Below, piece by piece: positions 9,275 to 16,663 of a stretch of DNA of 60,793 nt. How positions within the stretch are numbered: position 1 is the stretch's first letter; every line of letters starts with the position of its first letter. Below the pieces are notes generated by a model. That model had not been told where the DNA came from. It made no database searches and saw nothing but the letters and a program-made list of their open reading frames with translations. A program made the translations under genes and the position numbers. Source of the DNA: JARICQ01 sp964527205 (GTDB lineage Bacteria; Bacillota; Clostridia; Tissierellales; Tissierellaceae); the NCBI GenBank assembly GCA_964527205.1, contig CAZGQG010000009.1, positions 1 through 60,793 on the forward strand, given 5' to 3'.

Positions 9275-10294
9275 TTGAAAACTATTAGGACAGAAGATGC
9301 AGTGGGCACAGTATTGGCACATGATTTGACCCTGATCCTTCCAGGTGAATACAAGGGTCCTGCTTTTAAAAAGGGACAGATAATCAAAGAAGAAGACATA
9401 GATTTGCTCCTCAGTATGGGCAAGGAAAATTTATATGTTCTTGAACTGGAAGAGGATGAGCTCCATGAAAACGAAGCTGCCCTTAGGCTAGGCAAGATCT
9501 TTGCCGGTAAGGGAGTACATTTTTCAGAGCCCAGTGAGGGCAAGATAAATATAATGCCTGAGCACAAGGGACTTTTAAAAATAAACAGAGATCTCCTAGA
9601 AAAAGTCTGTGATCTAGATAATATCTGTTTGGCTACCATTCATGAAAATAGATATGTAAATAAGGATGATTTAATAGGAGGATGCAGGATCATACCCCTT
9701 ACCATTGAAAAGGAAAAGATCCATCAGGTAGAAGAACTTGCAAGGGACCAGACTCCTGTCTTTCAGATAAAGCCCTTTTTAAAGAAGAAAGTAGCCTTAA
9801 TCGTCACAGGGTCTGAGGTCTACAAGGGTATAATTGAGGATAAGTTTGGTCCAGTTATAAAGAATAAGGTTGAATTCTTTGGCTCAGAGATTTTTAACCA
9901 GGTCATAGTTCCAGATGATCTCCAAGCTATCAAGCAAGCTATCCTAGATGCAAAAAACCTAGGTGCAGAGATGATTGTAGTAACAGGAGGCATGTCTGTT
10001 GACCCAGATGATAAAACTCCTGGGGCAATAAAATCCACAGGGGCAGATATTGTAACTTACGGAACCTCTGTCTTACCTGGAGCCATGCTACTTTTCTCCT
10101 ACTTAGATGAGATTCCTGTCTTTGGTTTGCCAGGATGCGTTATGTTTGCTAAGACTACAGCCTTTGATCTAATCCTTCCAAGGGTTTTGGCAGGAGAAAA
10201 GATATCTAGAAGGGATATTACAAGACTTGGCTATGGAGGCCAATGCCTTTCCTGTAAGGTATGTACCTTCCCAGATTGTCATTTTGGAAAATAA
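9275..10294 (+). CDS. MoeA-like molybdopterin-binding protein with Cys-rich tail
   Basis: This 339-residue protein has an N-terminal region unlike MoeA, followed by a MoCF_biosynth domain (TGGMSVDPDDKTPGA at about residue 235, then GLPGCVMF). It ends in four cysteines, CLSCKVCTFPDC. Such proteins are common beside Mo genes in anaerobic Bacillota and are annotated only as molybdopterin-binding. A role in handling molybdopterin is likely, but the reaction is unknown. I chose the TTG at 9275 because GGAG lies eight bases upstream; the GTG at 9266 overlaps that site. The gene is divergent from moeA and ends at a strong terminator. The Cys tail suggests metal or Fe-S binding, which is inference. 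Confidence 0.85.
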   Translation: MKTIRTEDAVGTVLAHDLTLILPGEYKGPAFKKGQIIKEEDIDLLLSMGKENLYVLELEEDELHENEAALRLGKIFAGKGVHFSEPSEGKINIMPEHKGLLKINRDLLEKVCDLDNICLATIHENRYVNKDDLIGGCRIIPLTIEKEKIHQVEELARDQTPVFQIKPFLKKKVALIVTGSEVYKGIIEDKFGPVIKNKVEFFGSEIFNQVIVPDDLQAIKQAILDAKNLGAEMIVVTGGMSVDPDDKTPGAIKSTGADIVTYGTSVLPGAMLLFSYLDEIPVFGLPGCVMFAKTTAFDLILPRVLAGEKISRRDITRLGYGGQCLSCKVCTFPDCHFGK

Positions 10295-10296
10295 AA

Positions 10297-10337
10297 AAAG
10301 ATACTAGCTTGTATTTACTTTAGCTAGTATCTTTTTA
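10297..10337. terminator. Bidirectional terminator after the MoeA-like gene
   Basis: A perfect 13-bp stem (AAAGATACTAGCT with its complement at 10322-10334) encloses a 12-base loop and is flanked by A- and T-runs. It ends the plus-strand gene, and on the minus strand it lies just after the tatC remnant. Confidence 0.85.
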
Positions 10338-10340
10338 TCT

Positions 10341-10502
10341 TTATTCCTTATTTTTTCTCTTTTTACTTCTCCCAATTATTAGGGCAATCCATATGCTAAA
10401 TTCATATAAGAATAACATAGGTCCTGCCAATAATATCTGAGACACCACATCCGGTGGAGTCAATATTGCAGCTACTATTACTATAATCAGTATTACATAT
10501 TT
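10341..10502 (-). pseudogene. Truncated tatC: only the last 53 codons remain
   Basis: The minus strand after the ferredoxin stop codon reads 53 codons in the same frame and ends in TAA at 10341-10343. The translation contains ILTPPDVVSQILLAGPM and LYEFSIWIA, the hallmark of the last two membrane helices of TatC, the core subunit of twin-arginine export. A full TatC has about 230-250 residues, so the first three quarters are absent and there is no start codon. The remnant begins immediately after the TAA of the ferredoxin-type gene, as if a deletion had joined the two. Its terminator is intact. It is most likely a dead remnant; a misassembled junction is the alternative. Confidence 0.8.
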
Positions 10503-11552
10503 TTATAGTTCTTCCTTGTATAAGACTACTGCTTCTCTTTCAGAAAAGTCATATAGGCTTTTTTTCTTCATTACAATGGATTTATGGTAACATACTTCCT
10601 GGCATAGGCCGCAGCCACTGCATAAATCATTTCTTATATATAAAACCTTTACACTATCTTCCTCTTCTAATTTTAAGGCTCCCATAGGACAAAGAGTAGA
10701 ACAAGCACCACATAATTTACAATCCTTTTCCATATGGGGTTTGAAATAATGATCCATAGTCCTATCTTCTAGACCCCCATCTCTTAGTTCTCCTGAGAGC
10801 TTTGACAGGATCCTATATTTTTTAAAGCTAGGATTTGGAGCTATACTTCTTGATTCTTCAGGTTTCTTCCCATCTCCCAATATCTGTTTTACTGCTATAT
10901 TGGGAAGATCTTTTGTAGTCTTAAATATTGACCTTAGAAATAGTCTTCTTTCCTCATCAATATCCTCATCCTTATATTCTTTCTTCTTAAGTTTTGGCAG
11001 CTGATCTAAATTTCTAATAGAGGACTTTTCAATCTCCAGTAGATCTTTGATCCTTCTTAACTTCTCAAGATTTTCTAAGTATAATTCAATTCCCCTACTT
11101 GCCCTGCACTCCATACAATCTTCATATTTAAAGATCATATTTACCCCTAGGTCCAGAATGTCTACTCCAATTAGAAATTCTAAGCTAAGACTTCCCAGGC
11201 AGGGAATCTTAAAGGCATCCTTTGAATTTTCCTGGTTTTCCTTGCAGACTATAGTGCTTTCAAGGCCCTTGTCCCCTCTATTTTCTATATAGCCATATAG
11301 GCTATTTTCTCTTGGTTCCTGGATCATTATGCTATCTGTAGGGCAGACACCAGCACATATTCCGCATTCAATGCAGCTTTCTCCTATAAATATCTTCTTG
11401 TTCTTTATAGTAATGGCATTTTCAGGACATAGGTCCATACACTTGCTGCATCCACTAAGTCTTGATCTATTCCTAGTGCATCTTTCTTCTTCTATCCTTA
11501 ACACTCTCATTCTTCCGGTCATAGTCTCTATTGCTCTTTCAAATATCATCAT
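10503..11552 (-). CDS. 4Fe-4S protein with two dicluster ferredoxin domains
   Basis: This 349-residue cytoplasmic protein has a ferredoxin domain at each end. The N-terminal one contains CSKCMDLCP and CIECGICAGVCP, and the C-terminal one contains CKLCGACSTLCP and CSGCGLCQEVC, giving up to four 4Fe-4S clusters. A middle part with further cysteines (IPCLGS, YEDCMECRAS) separates them. It is probably an electron carrier, and its place between the Mo-cofactor genes and the formate dehydrogenase genes suggests work with that enzyme. No partner domain shows which reaction. Its stop codon abuts a tatC fragment in the same frame, so the native 3' context may be lost. The product is otherwise unnamed. 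Confidence 0.8.
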   Translation of the reverse strand: MMIFERAIETMTGRMRVLRIEEERCTRNRSRLSGCSKCMDLCPENAITIKNKKIFIGESCIECGICAGVCPTDSIMIQEPRENSLYGYIENRGDKGLESTIVCKENQENSKDAFKIPCLGSLSLEFLIGVDILDLGVNMIFKYEDCMECRASRGIELYLENLEKLRRIKDLLEIEKSSIRNLDQLPKLKKKEYKDEDIDEERRLFLRSIFKTTKDLPNIAVKQILGDGKKPEESRSIAPNPSFKKYRILSKLSGELRDGGLEDRTMDHYFKPHMEKDCKLCGACSTLCPMGALKLEEEDSVKVLYIRNDLCSGCGLCQEVCYHKSIVMKKKSLYDFSEREAVVLYKEEL

Positions 11553-11735
11553 TTAGCATCTCTCCATCTATCTATGAATATAACAATAGATATTCAATAT
11601 AATCACATATTACTTTATGTGAATTTATTTGTCAAACCCTATATTCTTCTTTGGAGACCAGTCTTAGATATAATCTCCACTCCTTATGTTATAATTATCC
11701 TATAATAATCTTAAAATAAAGAGGGAGGTCTTTTT

Positions 11736-12251
11736 ATGGAAAAAGGATATATTCAACTATATACAGGAAATGGAAAGGGAAAGACTACTGCTGCCCTTGG
11801 CCTAGCCCTAAGAGCTATATGCGCAGGAAAGTCCGTATATATTGGTCAATTTATTAAGGGCATGGACTATAGTGAGCTAAGGGCTATAGAATATCTGCCA
11901 AATCTTACCATTGAACAATTTGGCAGGGACTGTTTTATCTATAAGGATCCTACAGATGAGGATATAAAGGCTGCCAATGAGGGACTTGAAAAGATTGGTA
12001 GGCTTTTAAAGAACAGCCCCTATGATCTTATTGTCCTTGATGAATTAAATATAGCACTTTACTATAATTTATTTTCCCTTGAAGAGGTCTTAGAGCTTTT
12101 AAATGCTAGAGATAAGACTAAGGAAATTCTTATAACAGGAAGGTATGCACCGGAGGAACTAATTGAGATATCAGACCTTGTTACAGAAATGAAGGAGATC
12201 AAACACTATTATAATCAGGGAGTAGAAGCAAGAAAAGGAATAGAGTTTTAG
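11736..12251 (+). CDS. cobO: Corrinoid (cob(I)yrinic acid a,c-diamide) adenosyltransferase, CobA/CobO type
   Basis: This 171-residue P-loop enzyme transfers the 5'-deoxyadenosyl group of ATP to reduced corrinoids to form adenosylcobalamin or its precursor. The ATP loop GNGKGKTTAALGLALRA starts at about residue 12, and VLDELNIALYY, the Walker B equivalent, is near residue 107. GAGGGAGG precedes the ATG. No other cobalamin genes are in the window, so it may serve salvage. A -10-like TATAAT is at 11690-11695. The gene sits on the opposite strand to its neighbours, and its last codons form one arm of a shared terminator. Confidence 0.9.
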   Translation: MEKGYIQLYTGNGKGKTTAALGLALRAICAGKSVYIGQFIKGMDYSELRAIEYLPNLTIEQFGRDCFIYKDPTDEDIKAANEGLEKIGRLLKNSPYDLIVLDELNIALYYNLFSLEEVLELLNARDKTKEILITGRYAPEELIEISDLVTEMKEIKHYYNQGVEARKGIEF

Positions 12252-12264
12252 CTCTATTCCTTTT
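12233..12264. terminator. Terminator shared by the overlapping ends of cobO and mobA
   Basis: A perfect 13-bp stem (12233-12245 with 12252-12264) lies within the last codons of both convergent genes. Its arms begin with AAAA and end with TTTT, so it can act in either direction. Confidence 0.8.
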
Positions 12265-12862
12265 CTTCTTTATATTTATCCATATATCCCTTAAGATCTT
12301 CTACTGTATTTAAATTTATAAAGATATGCCAATCCGGACTAAACTTCCTAGCCTCTTCTTCCTGGATATACTTTACCCTGGAAGTATCTAGCACAGAAAC
12401 TATAGATCTCCTACCCTCTTCTAATCTTCTTTCTATCCTAGGAATAAGTTCCTTAGAATAGAAACTTGAAAAAGGTTCAACCCTGTCTCCAATTTTTGTT
12501 AAACAGGCTTCATAGGATCCTTCCTTCATTGAATTCATCATATATCTGGCATAGTCTAAGTTTATATTAGGCATATCACAGGCTACTAGAAAACTATATT
12601 TAGAGGAGGCCTCTGTAAGACCTGCATGAATACCTGATAGGGGACCCTTGCCTGGTATCTTATCCGCAAATACCTTGTAGCCATCCTCTTTATAATCTTC
12701 AGGCTTGTTGCTTATTATCAGTATTTCATCAAATTCTCTTTCCAGTTCCCTAACCAGCCTATCTATTAATCTTTCCTGATTAAGCTCTAAAAATTGCTTG
12801 TCAAAGCCCATCCTACTGCTTTCTCCACCAGCAAGTATAATGGCCGTACCAAAATCTTTCAT
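12254..12862 (-). CDS. mobA: Molybdenum cofactor guanylyltransferase MobA
   Basis: This 202-residue nucleotidyltransferase joins GMP from GTP to Mo-molybdopterin, giving the guanine dinucleotide form used by formate dehydrogenase. The N-terminal ILAGGESSRMGFDKQ is the nucleotide-binding signature and GKGPLSGIHAGL follows at about residue 70. The gene is the last of the minus-strand operon nuoE-nuoF-mogA-mobA and begins eight bases after mogA. Its position in the redox-partner operon fits bis-MGD supply for the adjacent formate dehydrogenase. Length is typical. Confidence 0.94.
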   Translation of the reverse strand: MKDFGTAIILAGGESSRMGFDKQFLELNQERLIDRLVRELEREFDEILIISNKPEDYKEDGYKVFADKIPGKGPLSGIHAGLTEASSKYSFLVACDMPNINLDYARYMMNSMKEGSYEACLTKIGDRVEPFSSFYSKELIPRIERRLEEGRRSIVSVLDTSRVKYIQEEEARKFSPDWHIFINLNTVEDLKGYMDKYKEEKE

Positions 12863-12870
12863 CTAATCAC

Positions 12871-13362
12871 CTAGTCCCTAGCACAGTCACTAGCCTTTCC
12901 TGTCAGTATCTCCAGTCCGTGGTCTACACTATCTATTATATATTCCAAGGACTCCCTTACTGCCTTTGGACTGCCAGGCAGGTTAATTATAAGGCTTTGC
13001 CCCCTTATTCCTGATACAGCTCTAGATAGCATGGCCCTATCTGTGATTTGCAGGCTATAATGTCTTATGGCCTCAGATATACCATTGGCCATTTTATCAC
13101 AGGCCCTAAGGGTTGCCTCAGGAGTTACATCTCTCTTGCTAAAGCCTGTCCCTCCTGTGGTAAGGATCAGATCCACCTTTAGCTCATCACTCATATATAT
13201 GAGCCTATCTAGTATCTCATCTTCCTCATCAGGAATTATTTCCTTGCTTAAGACCCTGTATCCTTTTAATTCTATAATTTCTCTAATAAGCTCTCCAGAC
13301 AAGTCTTCTCTCTCACCTGCTGAGCCCTTATCGCTTACCGTTATTATACCTACATCAAACAT
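12871..13362 (-). CDS. mogA: MogA/MoaB family molybdopterin adenylyltransferase
   Basis: This 163-residue protein of the MoCF_biosynth fold adenylates molybdopterin so that MoeA can insert the metal. The N-terminal ITVSDKGSAGEREDLSG, the TTGGTGFSKRDVTPEAT loop and the C-terminal SRAVSGIRG and LPGSP are all visible. Sequence alone separates MogA from MoaB poorly, but bacteria with one such gene use it for adenylation. It starts 19 bases after the NuoF-like gene. Together with moaA, moaC, moeA, mobA and mobB, only moaD and moaE are missing from the window for a full pathway. Confidence 0.9.
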   Translation of the reverse strand: MFDVGIITVSDKGSAGEREDLSGELIREIIELKGYRVLSKEIIPDEEDEILDRLIYMSDELKVDLILTTGGTGFSKRDVTPEATLRACDKMANGISEAIRHYSLQITDRAMLSRAVSGIRGQSLIINLPGSPKAVRESLEYIIDSVDHGLEILTGKASDCARD

Positions 13363-13381
13363 TCTACCACTCCAATATAAT

Positions 13382-15271
13382 CTATCTTTTGATTACAGCT
13401 GCAACTGGGCATACTTCCATACAATTTCCACATTTTATACAAGCTTCTGTATCAATAACATGCTTTTCCTTTACACTTCCAGCTATACAATCAACTGGAC
13501 AGTTTTGAGCACATTTTGTACATCCAATACAAGCATCTGTAATATGATATTCAAGTAGGGCAGAACAAATTCCTGCCGGACATTTCTTATCACGTATATG
13601 TGCTTCATATTCATCTCTAAAGAATTCAATGGTACTGGTTACTGGATTGGAAGCTGTTTGACCCAGTCCACAAAGGGATGCTGCACTAATAGTTTCTGCT
13701 AGAGATAACATTCTTTCAATGTCTCCCTCTTCTCCCCTGCCCTCTGTAATTTTATCAAGCATTTCCAACATCCTCTTAGTACCTTCCCTGCAAGGAACAC
13801 ACTTACCACAGGATTCCTCAACAGTAAAGTCTAGGAAGAATCTAGCTATATCAACCATACAGTTATCCTCATCCATTACTACCATACCACCTGAACCCAT
13901 TATGGATCCAAGTTCTCCTAAAGATTCAAAATCTACAGGAGTGTCCAGGTATCTAGCTGGTATACATCCTCCAGAAGGTCCACCAGTTTGTATGGCCTTG
14001 AATTCCTTGCCATTAGGTATACCTCCACCAATGTCATAGATGATTTCCCTTAGGGTAACTCCCATTGGTATTTCTATTAGACCAGTATTCTCAACCTTGC
14101 CTCCCAGGGCAAAGACCTTGGTACCTGGTGAATCTTTTGTTCCTATGCTTCTAAACCAATCTACTCCATTTTGGAAAATAGCTGGCACACAGGCTAGGGT
14201 TTCAACATTATTTATAATAGTTGGCTTGCCCCAAAGTCCCTTATGGGCAGTTCTATTAAGTTTAACCCTAGGCATACCTCTCTTGCCTTCAATAGATTCC
14301 ATAAGAGCTGTACCCTCTCCACAAACAAAGGCACCTGCTCCAAGTCTAAGCTCTATATCAAAGTTAAAGTCTGTTCCCATTATATTTTTTCCTAAAAGTC
14401 CATATTCCTTTGCTTGGGCTATGGCTATCTTAAGTCTATCTACAGCAATTGGATACTCTGCCCTTACATATATGTAACCTTGGTCAGAACCTATTGCATA
14501 TCCTGCTATAGCCATTGCCTCTAATACTGAATGTGGATCTCCCTCTAGGATACTCCTATCCATAAAGGCTCCTGGATCTCCCTCATCAGCATTACATATT
14601 ATATATTTTTTATCTGCTTCATATTTGTAGGCGGTCTCCCATTTTCTTCCTGCTGGGAATCCTGCTCCTCCCCTACCCCTTAAATTAGATTGCTTCATTA
14701 TATCTATAACTTCACCTGGGCTCATCTCTTCTAACATTTTGCCCAGAACCTCGTAACCTTCTAGTGCTATGTATTCTTCTATATCTTCTGGTGCAATGAC
14801 TCCGCAGTTTCTAAGGGCAATTCTAGTTTGCTTCTTATAGAAATTTACCTCTGTAACTGGCTTTACCCTGTCACCCTCTAGGGATTCTTTAAATAATCTT
14901 CTCTTTACAATATTTCCCTTTATAATATGTTCTTCAACTATTTCATCTATATCTGATAATTCAACATGGCTGTAAAATACTCCTTCAGGATAAACTACAA
15001 CATTGGGCCCAGATTCACATAATCCAAAACATCCTGTAAATATTACCTTTACATCCTCTTCTAAACCCTTTTCCCTTACTGCCTTTTCCAGCAAATCATG
15101 TATCTCATCTCCATCAGAGGAGTGACAACCAGTACCACCACATACTAAAATATGATGCTCCTTATGTTCTTCCTTTTCATCGATGTATTCCTTCTCTATT
15201 CCCAGTTGACGCAATTTTATTTTTCCTATTGCTCTTTCCTTAATCTCTCTAAGTTCTGCTAATGTAGTCAT
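13382..15271 (-). CDS. NADH-binding flavoprotein subunit, NuoF/HymB type
   Basis: This 629-residue subunit takes electrons to or from NAD(H). The order of domains is a thioredoxin-like 2Fe-2S domain (CGGTGCHSSDG near residue 44, CFGLCESGP), an FMN/NADH domain (RGRGGAGFPAGRKWE near residue 200), a 4Fe-4S domain (CGKCVPCREG) and a C-terminal dicluster ferredoxin (CIGCTKCAQNCP, CIKCGNCMEVCP). That layout is found in bifurcating hydrogenases and in NAD-linked formate dehydrogenases of clostridia. It lies 14 bases after its NuoE-like partner and opposite the formate dehydrogenase gene. No hydrogenase catalytic subunit is present, so formate dehydrogenase is the likely partner. Whether it bifurcates electrons cannot be told from sequence. 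Confidence 0.93.
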   Translation of the reverse strand: MTTLAELREIKERAIGKIKLRQLGIEKEYIDEKEEHKEHHILVCGGTGCHSSDGDEIHDLLEKAVREKGLEEDVKVIFTGCFGLCESGPNVVVYPEGVFYSHVELSDIDEIVEEHIIKGNIVKRRLFKESLEGDRVKPVTEVNFYKKQTRIALRNCGVIAPEDIEEYIALEGYEVLGKMLEEMSPGEVIDIMKQSNLRGRGGAGFPAGRKWETAYKYEADKKYIICNADEGDPGAFMDRSILEGDPHSVLEAMAIAGYAIGSDQGYIYVRAEYPIAVDRLKIAIAQAKEYGLLGKNIMGTDFNFDIELRLGAGAFVCGEGTALMESIEGKRGMPRVKLNRTAHKGLWGKPTIINNVETLACVPAIFQNGVDWFRSIGTKDSPGTKVFALGGKVENTGLIEIPMGVTLREIIYDIGGGIPNGKEFKAIQTGGPSGGCIPARYLDTPVDFESLGELGSIMGSGGMVVMDEDNCMVDIARFFLDFTVEESCGKCVPCREGTKRMLEMLDKITEGRGEEGDIERMLSLAETISAASLCGLGQTASNPVTSTIEFFRDEYEAHIRDKKCPAGICSALLEYHITDACIGCTKCAQNCPVDCIAGSVKEKHVIDTEACIKCGNCMEVCPVAAVIKR

Positions 15272-15285
15272 ATTTACACCTCCAC

Positions 15286-15771
15286 CTATCTATATTTTTC
15301 TATTATCCCCTTAACATCCTTTGGACCTATTCTTCCATATACATCTTCATTAACTGTTAAAACTGGAGCTAGTCCACAGGCACCTAAGCATCTAGTTTCT
15401 GAAATAGAAAACTTCATATCTGTAGTAGTCTCACCTACAGCTATACCTAACTCCTTAGCCACAGCATTTACTAACTCCTGAGCTCCTCTAACATAACAAG
15501 CTGTACCCATGCAAATGGATACATCAAATTCACCATTAGGTATGAGTGTAAATTGTGAGTAGAAAGTAATCACTCCATAAACCTCAGATATGGGAACCTT
15601 TAGCCCTTCTGATATTATTTCAATTATTTCTTTGGGTAAGTATCCAAATTTGTGCTGAGCTTCCTGTAGTACAGGCATTAAAGCACCTTCTTGATCTTGA
15701 TGATCCTTTATAAATGCTTGTAGGTCTTTAATCCCTTCAGCATTTTCTTCTAAATTAAATGTAAATTCCAT
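15286..15771 (-). CDS. 2Fe-2S subunit, NuoE/HymA type
   Basis: This 161-residue thioredoxin-like protein carries one 2Fe-2S cluster. The ligands lie in CMGTACYVRG near residue 97 and CLGACGLAP near residue 136. Its family partners NuoF and HymB proteins and passes electrons between NAD(H)-bound flavin and the Fe-S chain. It is the first gene of the minus-strand operon with the NuoF-like subunit, mogA and mobA. A clear promoter lies about 130 bases upstream, giving a leader of roughly 120 bases. GAGGGGG precedes the ATG. Confidence 0.93.
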   Translation of the reverse strand: MEFTFNLEENAEGIKDLQAFIKDHQDQEGALMPVLQEAQHKFGYLPKEIIEIISEGLKVPISEVYGVITFYSQFTLIPNGEFDVSICMGTACYVRGAQELVNAVAKELGIAVGETTTDMKFSISETRCLGACGLAPVLTVNEDVYGRIGPKDVKGIIEKYR

Positions 15772-15898
15772 ATTTCTCCCCCTCAGTACTAGATGATAAA
15801 ATTTTAAATAATCTATGCAAATTTTAAAAAACTTGCTCCTAAATAGCTATGGCAAACAAGATATAAATATTCTTATCCACATATAGCATGATAGTGCT

Positions 15899-15927
15899 AT
15901 TTTATAATATTAATCTATAATTGTCAA
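15899..15927 (-). promoter_or_regulatory. Promoter of the NuoE-NuoF-mogA-mobA operon
   Basis: On the minus strand TTGACA (15922-15927) and TAAAAT (15899-15904) are 17 bases apart. The predicted transcript would have a leader of about 120 bases before the NuoE-like start. Confidence 0.6.
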
Positions 15928-16006
15928 TTTTTTGATTATAATCATTTGACCCAACTAGAGGGGCTTTTAGCCTATGATTTTTCTTTCCTCCCCTTATAAA
16001 AAATTA

Positions 16007-16040
16007 CTTTTCAAAGCTTATGCTTTTAGGCTTTGAAAAG
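16007..16040. other. Perfect hairpin in the divergent spacer
   Basis: The 394-base spacer 15772-16165 between the divergent redox operons has no gene. It contains an 11-bp perfect inverted repeat (CTTTTCAAAGC at 16007-16017 with its complement at 16030-16040). No T-run follows, so it is not an ordinary terminator, and it lies upstream of both promoters. It may be an operator or DNA cruciform. Function is unknown. Confidence 0.5.
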
Positions 16041-16074
16041 CTAACTGACATCTGAGAATTTTCTCAATTATTGT

Positions 16075-16103
16075 TTGATAAAAGCTAATTATTCATATAT
16101 AAT
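16075..16103 (+). promoter_or_regulatory. Promoter of the ferritin-like/formate dehydrogenase operon
   Basis: TTGATA (16075-16080) and TATAAT (16098-16103) are separated by 17 bases, about 60 bases before the ferritin-like start codon. It is back-to-back with the promoter of the NuoE-like operon, which allows joint control. Confidence 0.65.
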
Positions 16104-16165
16104 GTAATTTATATACTTTGTTAAATATTCGCCTAAAATAAATATTAAAAAAGGAGTGTGTATTT

Positions 16166-16621
16166 ATGAATAAAGAGGAGTTTAAATCCATTATAGCATT
16201 TGCAGTGGACAATGAAGTTGAAGCCTATGAATTTTACAGGGATGCTGCTTTGAAAATAAAAGATGAACAGCTTAAGGCTACCTTTGAAAATCTTGCAAAG
16301 GAAGAATTAGAGCATAAAAAGTTCTTAGAAGATTTTTTAAAGAGTGGTAGCGAAGAAATTAATCTTGATGTAGACCAGGATTATAAGATAGCGGAAACTT
16401 TAGATTCACCTGAGCTTTCAACTGATATGAGCTTTGCTGATGCAATTGCCCTAGCTATAAAGAAAGAGGAAGAAGCTATGATTATGTACAATAATTTAGC
16501 TCAAGCTTGTTTGGATCAAGAGGAAAAGGATCTATTTCTAGGTCTAGAAGAAATGGAAAGAACACACAAGGTTAAGTTAGAGGAAATATATCTAGAAGTT
16601 GGTTATTCAGAAGTTTGGTAA
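16166..16621 (+). CDS. Ferritin-like (rubrerythrin-family) di-iron protein
   Basis: This 151-residue four-helix protein has two half-repeats with the iron-binding pattern of rubrerythrins: Glu-rich helices with EELEHKKF at about residue 49 and EEMERTHKVKLEEIY near the end. The rubredoxin domain of true rubrerythrin is absent. Members of this family reduce peroxide or handle iron. The gene is first in a two-gene unit, 42 bases before formate dehydrogenase. A protective role for the oxygen-sensitive Mo/W-Se enzyme is a reasonable inference but is not shown. AAAGGAGTG precedes the ATG. Confidence 0.85.
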   Translation: MNKEEFKSIIAFAVDNEVEAYEFYRDAALKIKDEQLKATFENLAKEELEHKKFLEDFLKSGSEEINLDVDQDYKIAETLDSPELSTDMSFADAIALAIKKEEEAMIMYNNLAQACLDQEEKDLFLGLEEMERTHKVKLEEIYLEVGYSEVW

Positions 16622-16663
16622 TTCTAGATAATAAAATATTAAAACCTGGAGGTAGAACAAACC

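Noticed and set aside
13719..14477. Long plus-strand frames opposite the NuoF-like gene
   Set aside because: They are antisense shadows of a well-supported gene and show no family features or ribosome binding sites.
15780..15900. Molybdenum cofactor riboswitch in the leader of the NuoE-like operon
   Set aside because: I could not find the conserved stems of that class; the leader shows no strong structure.
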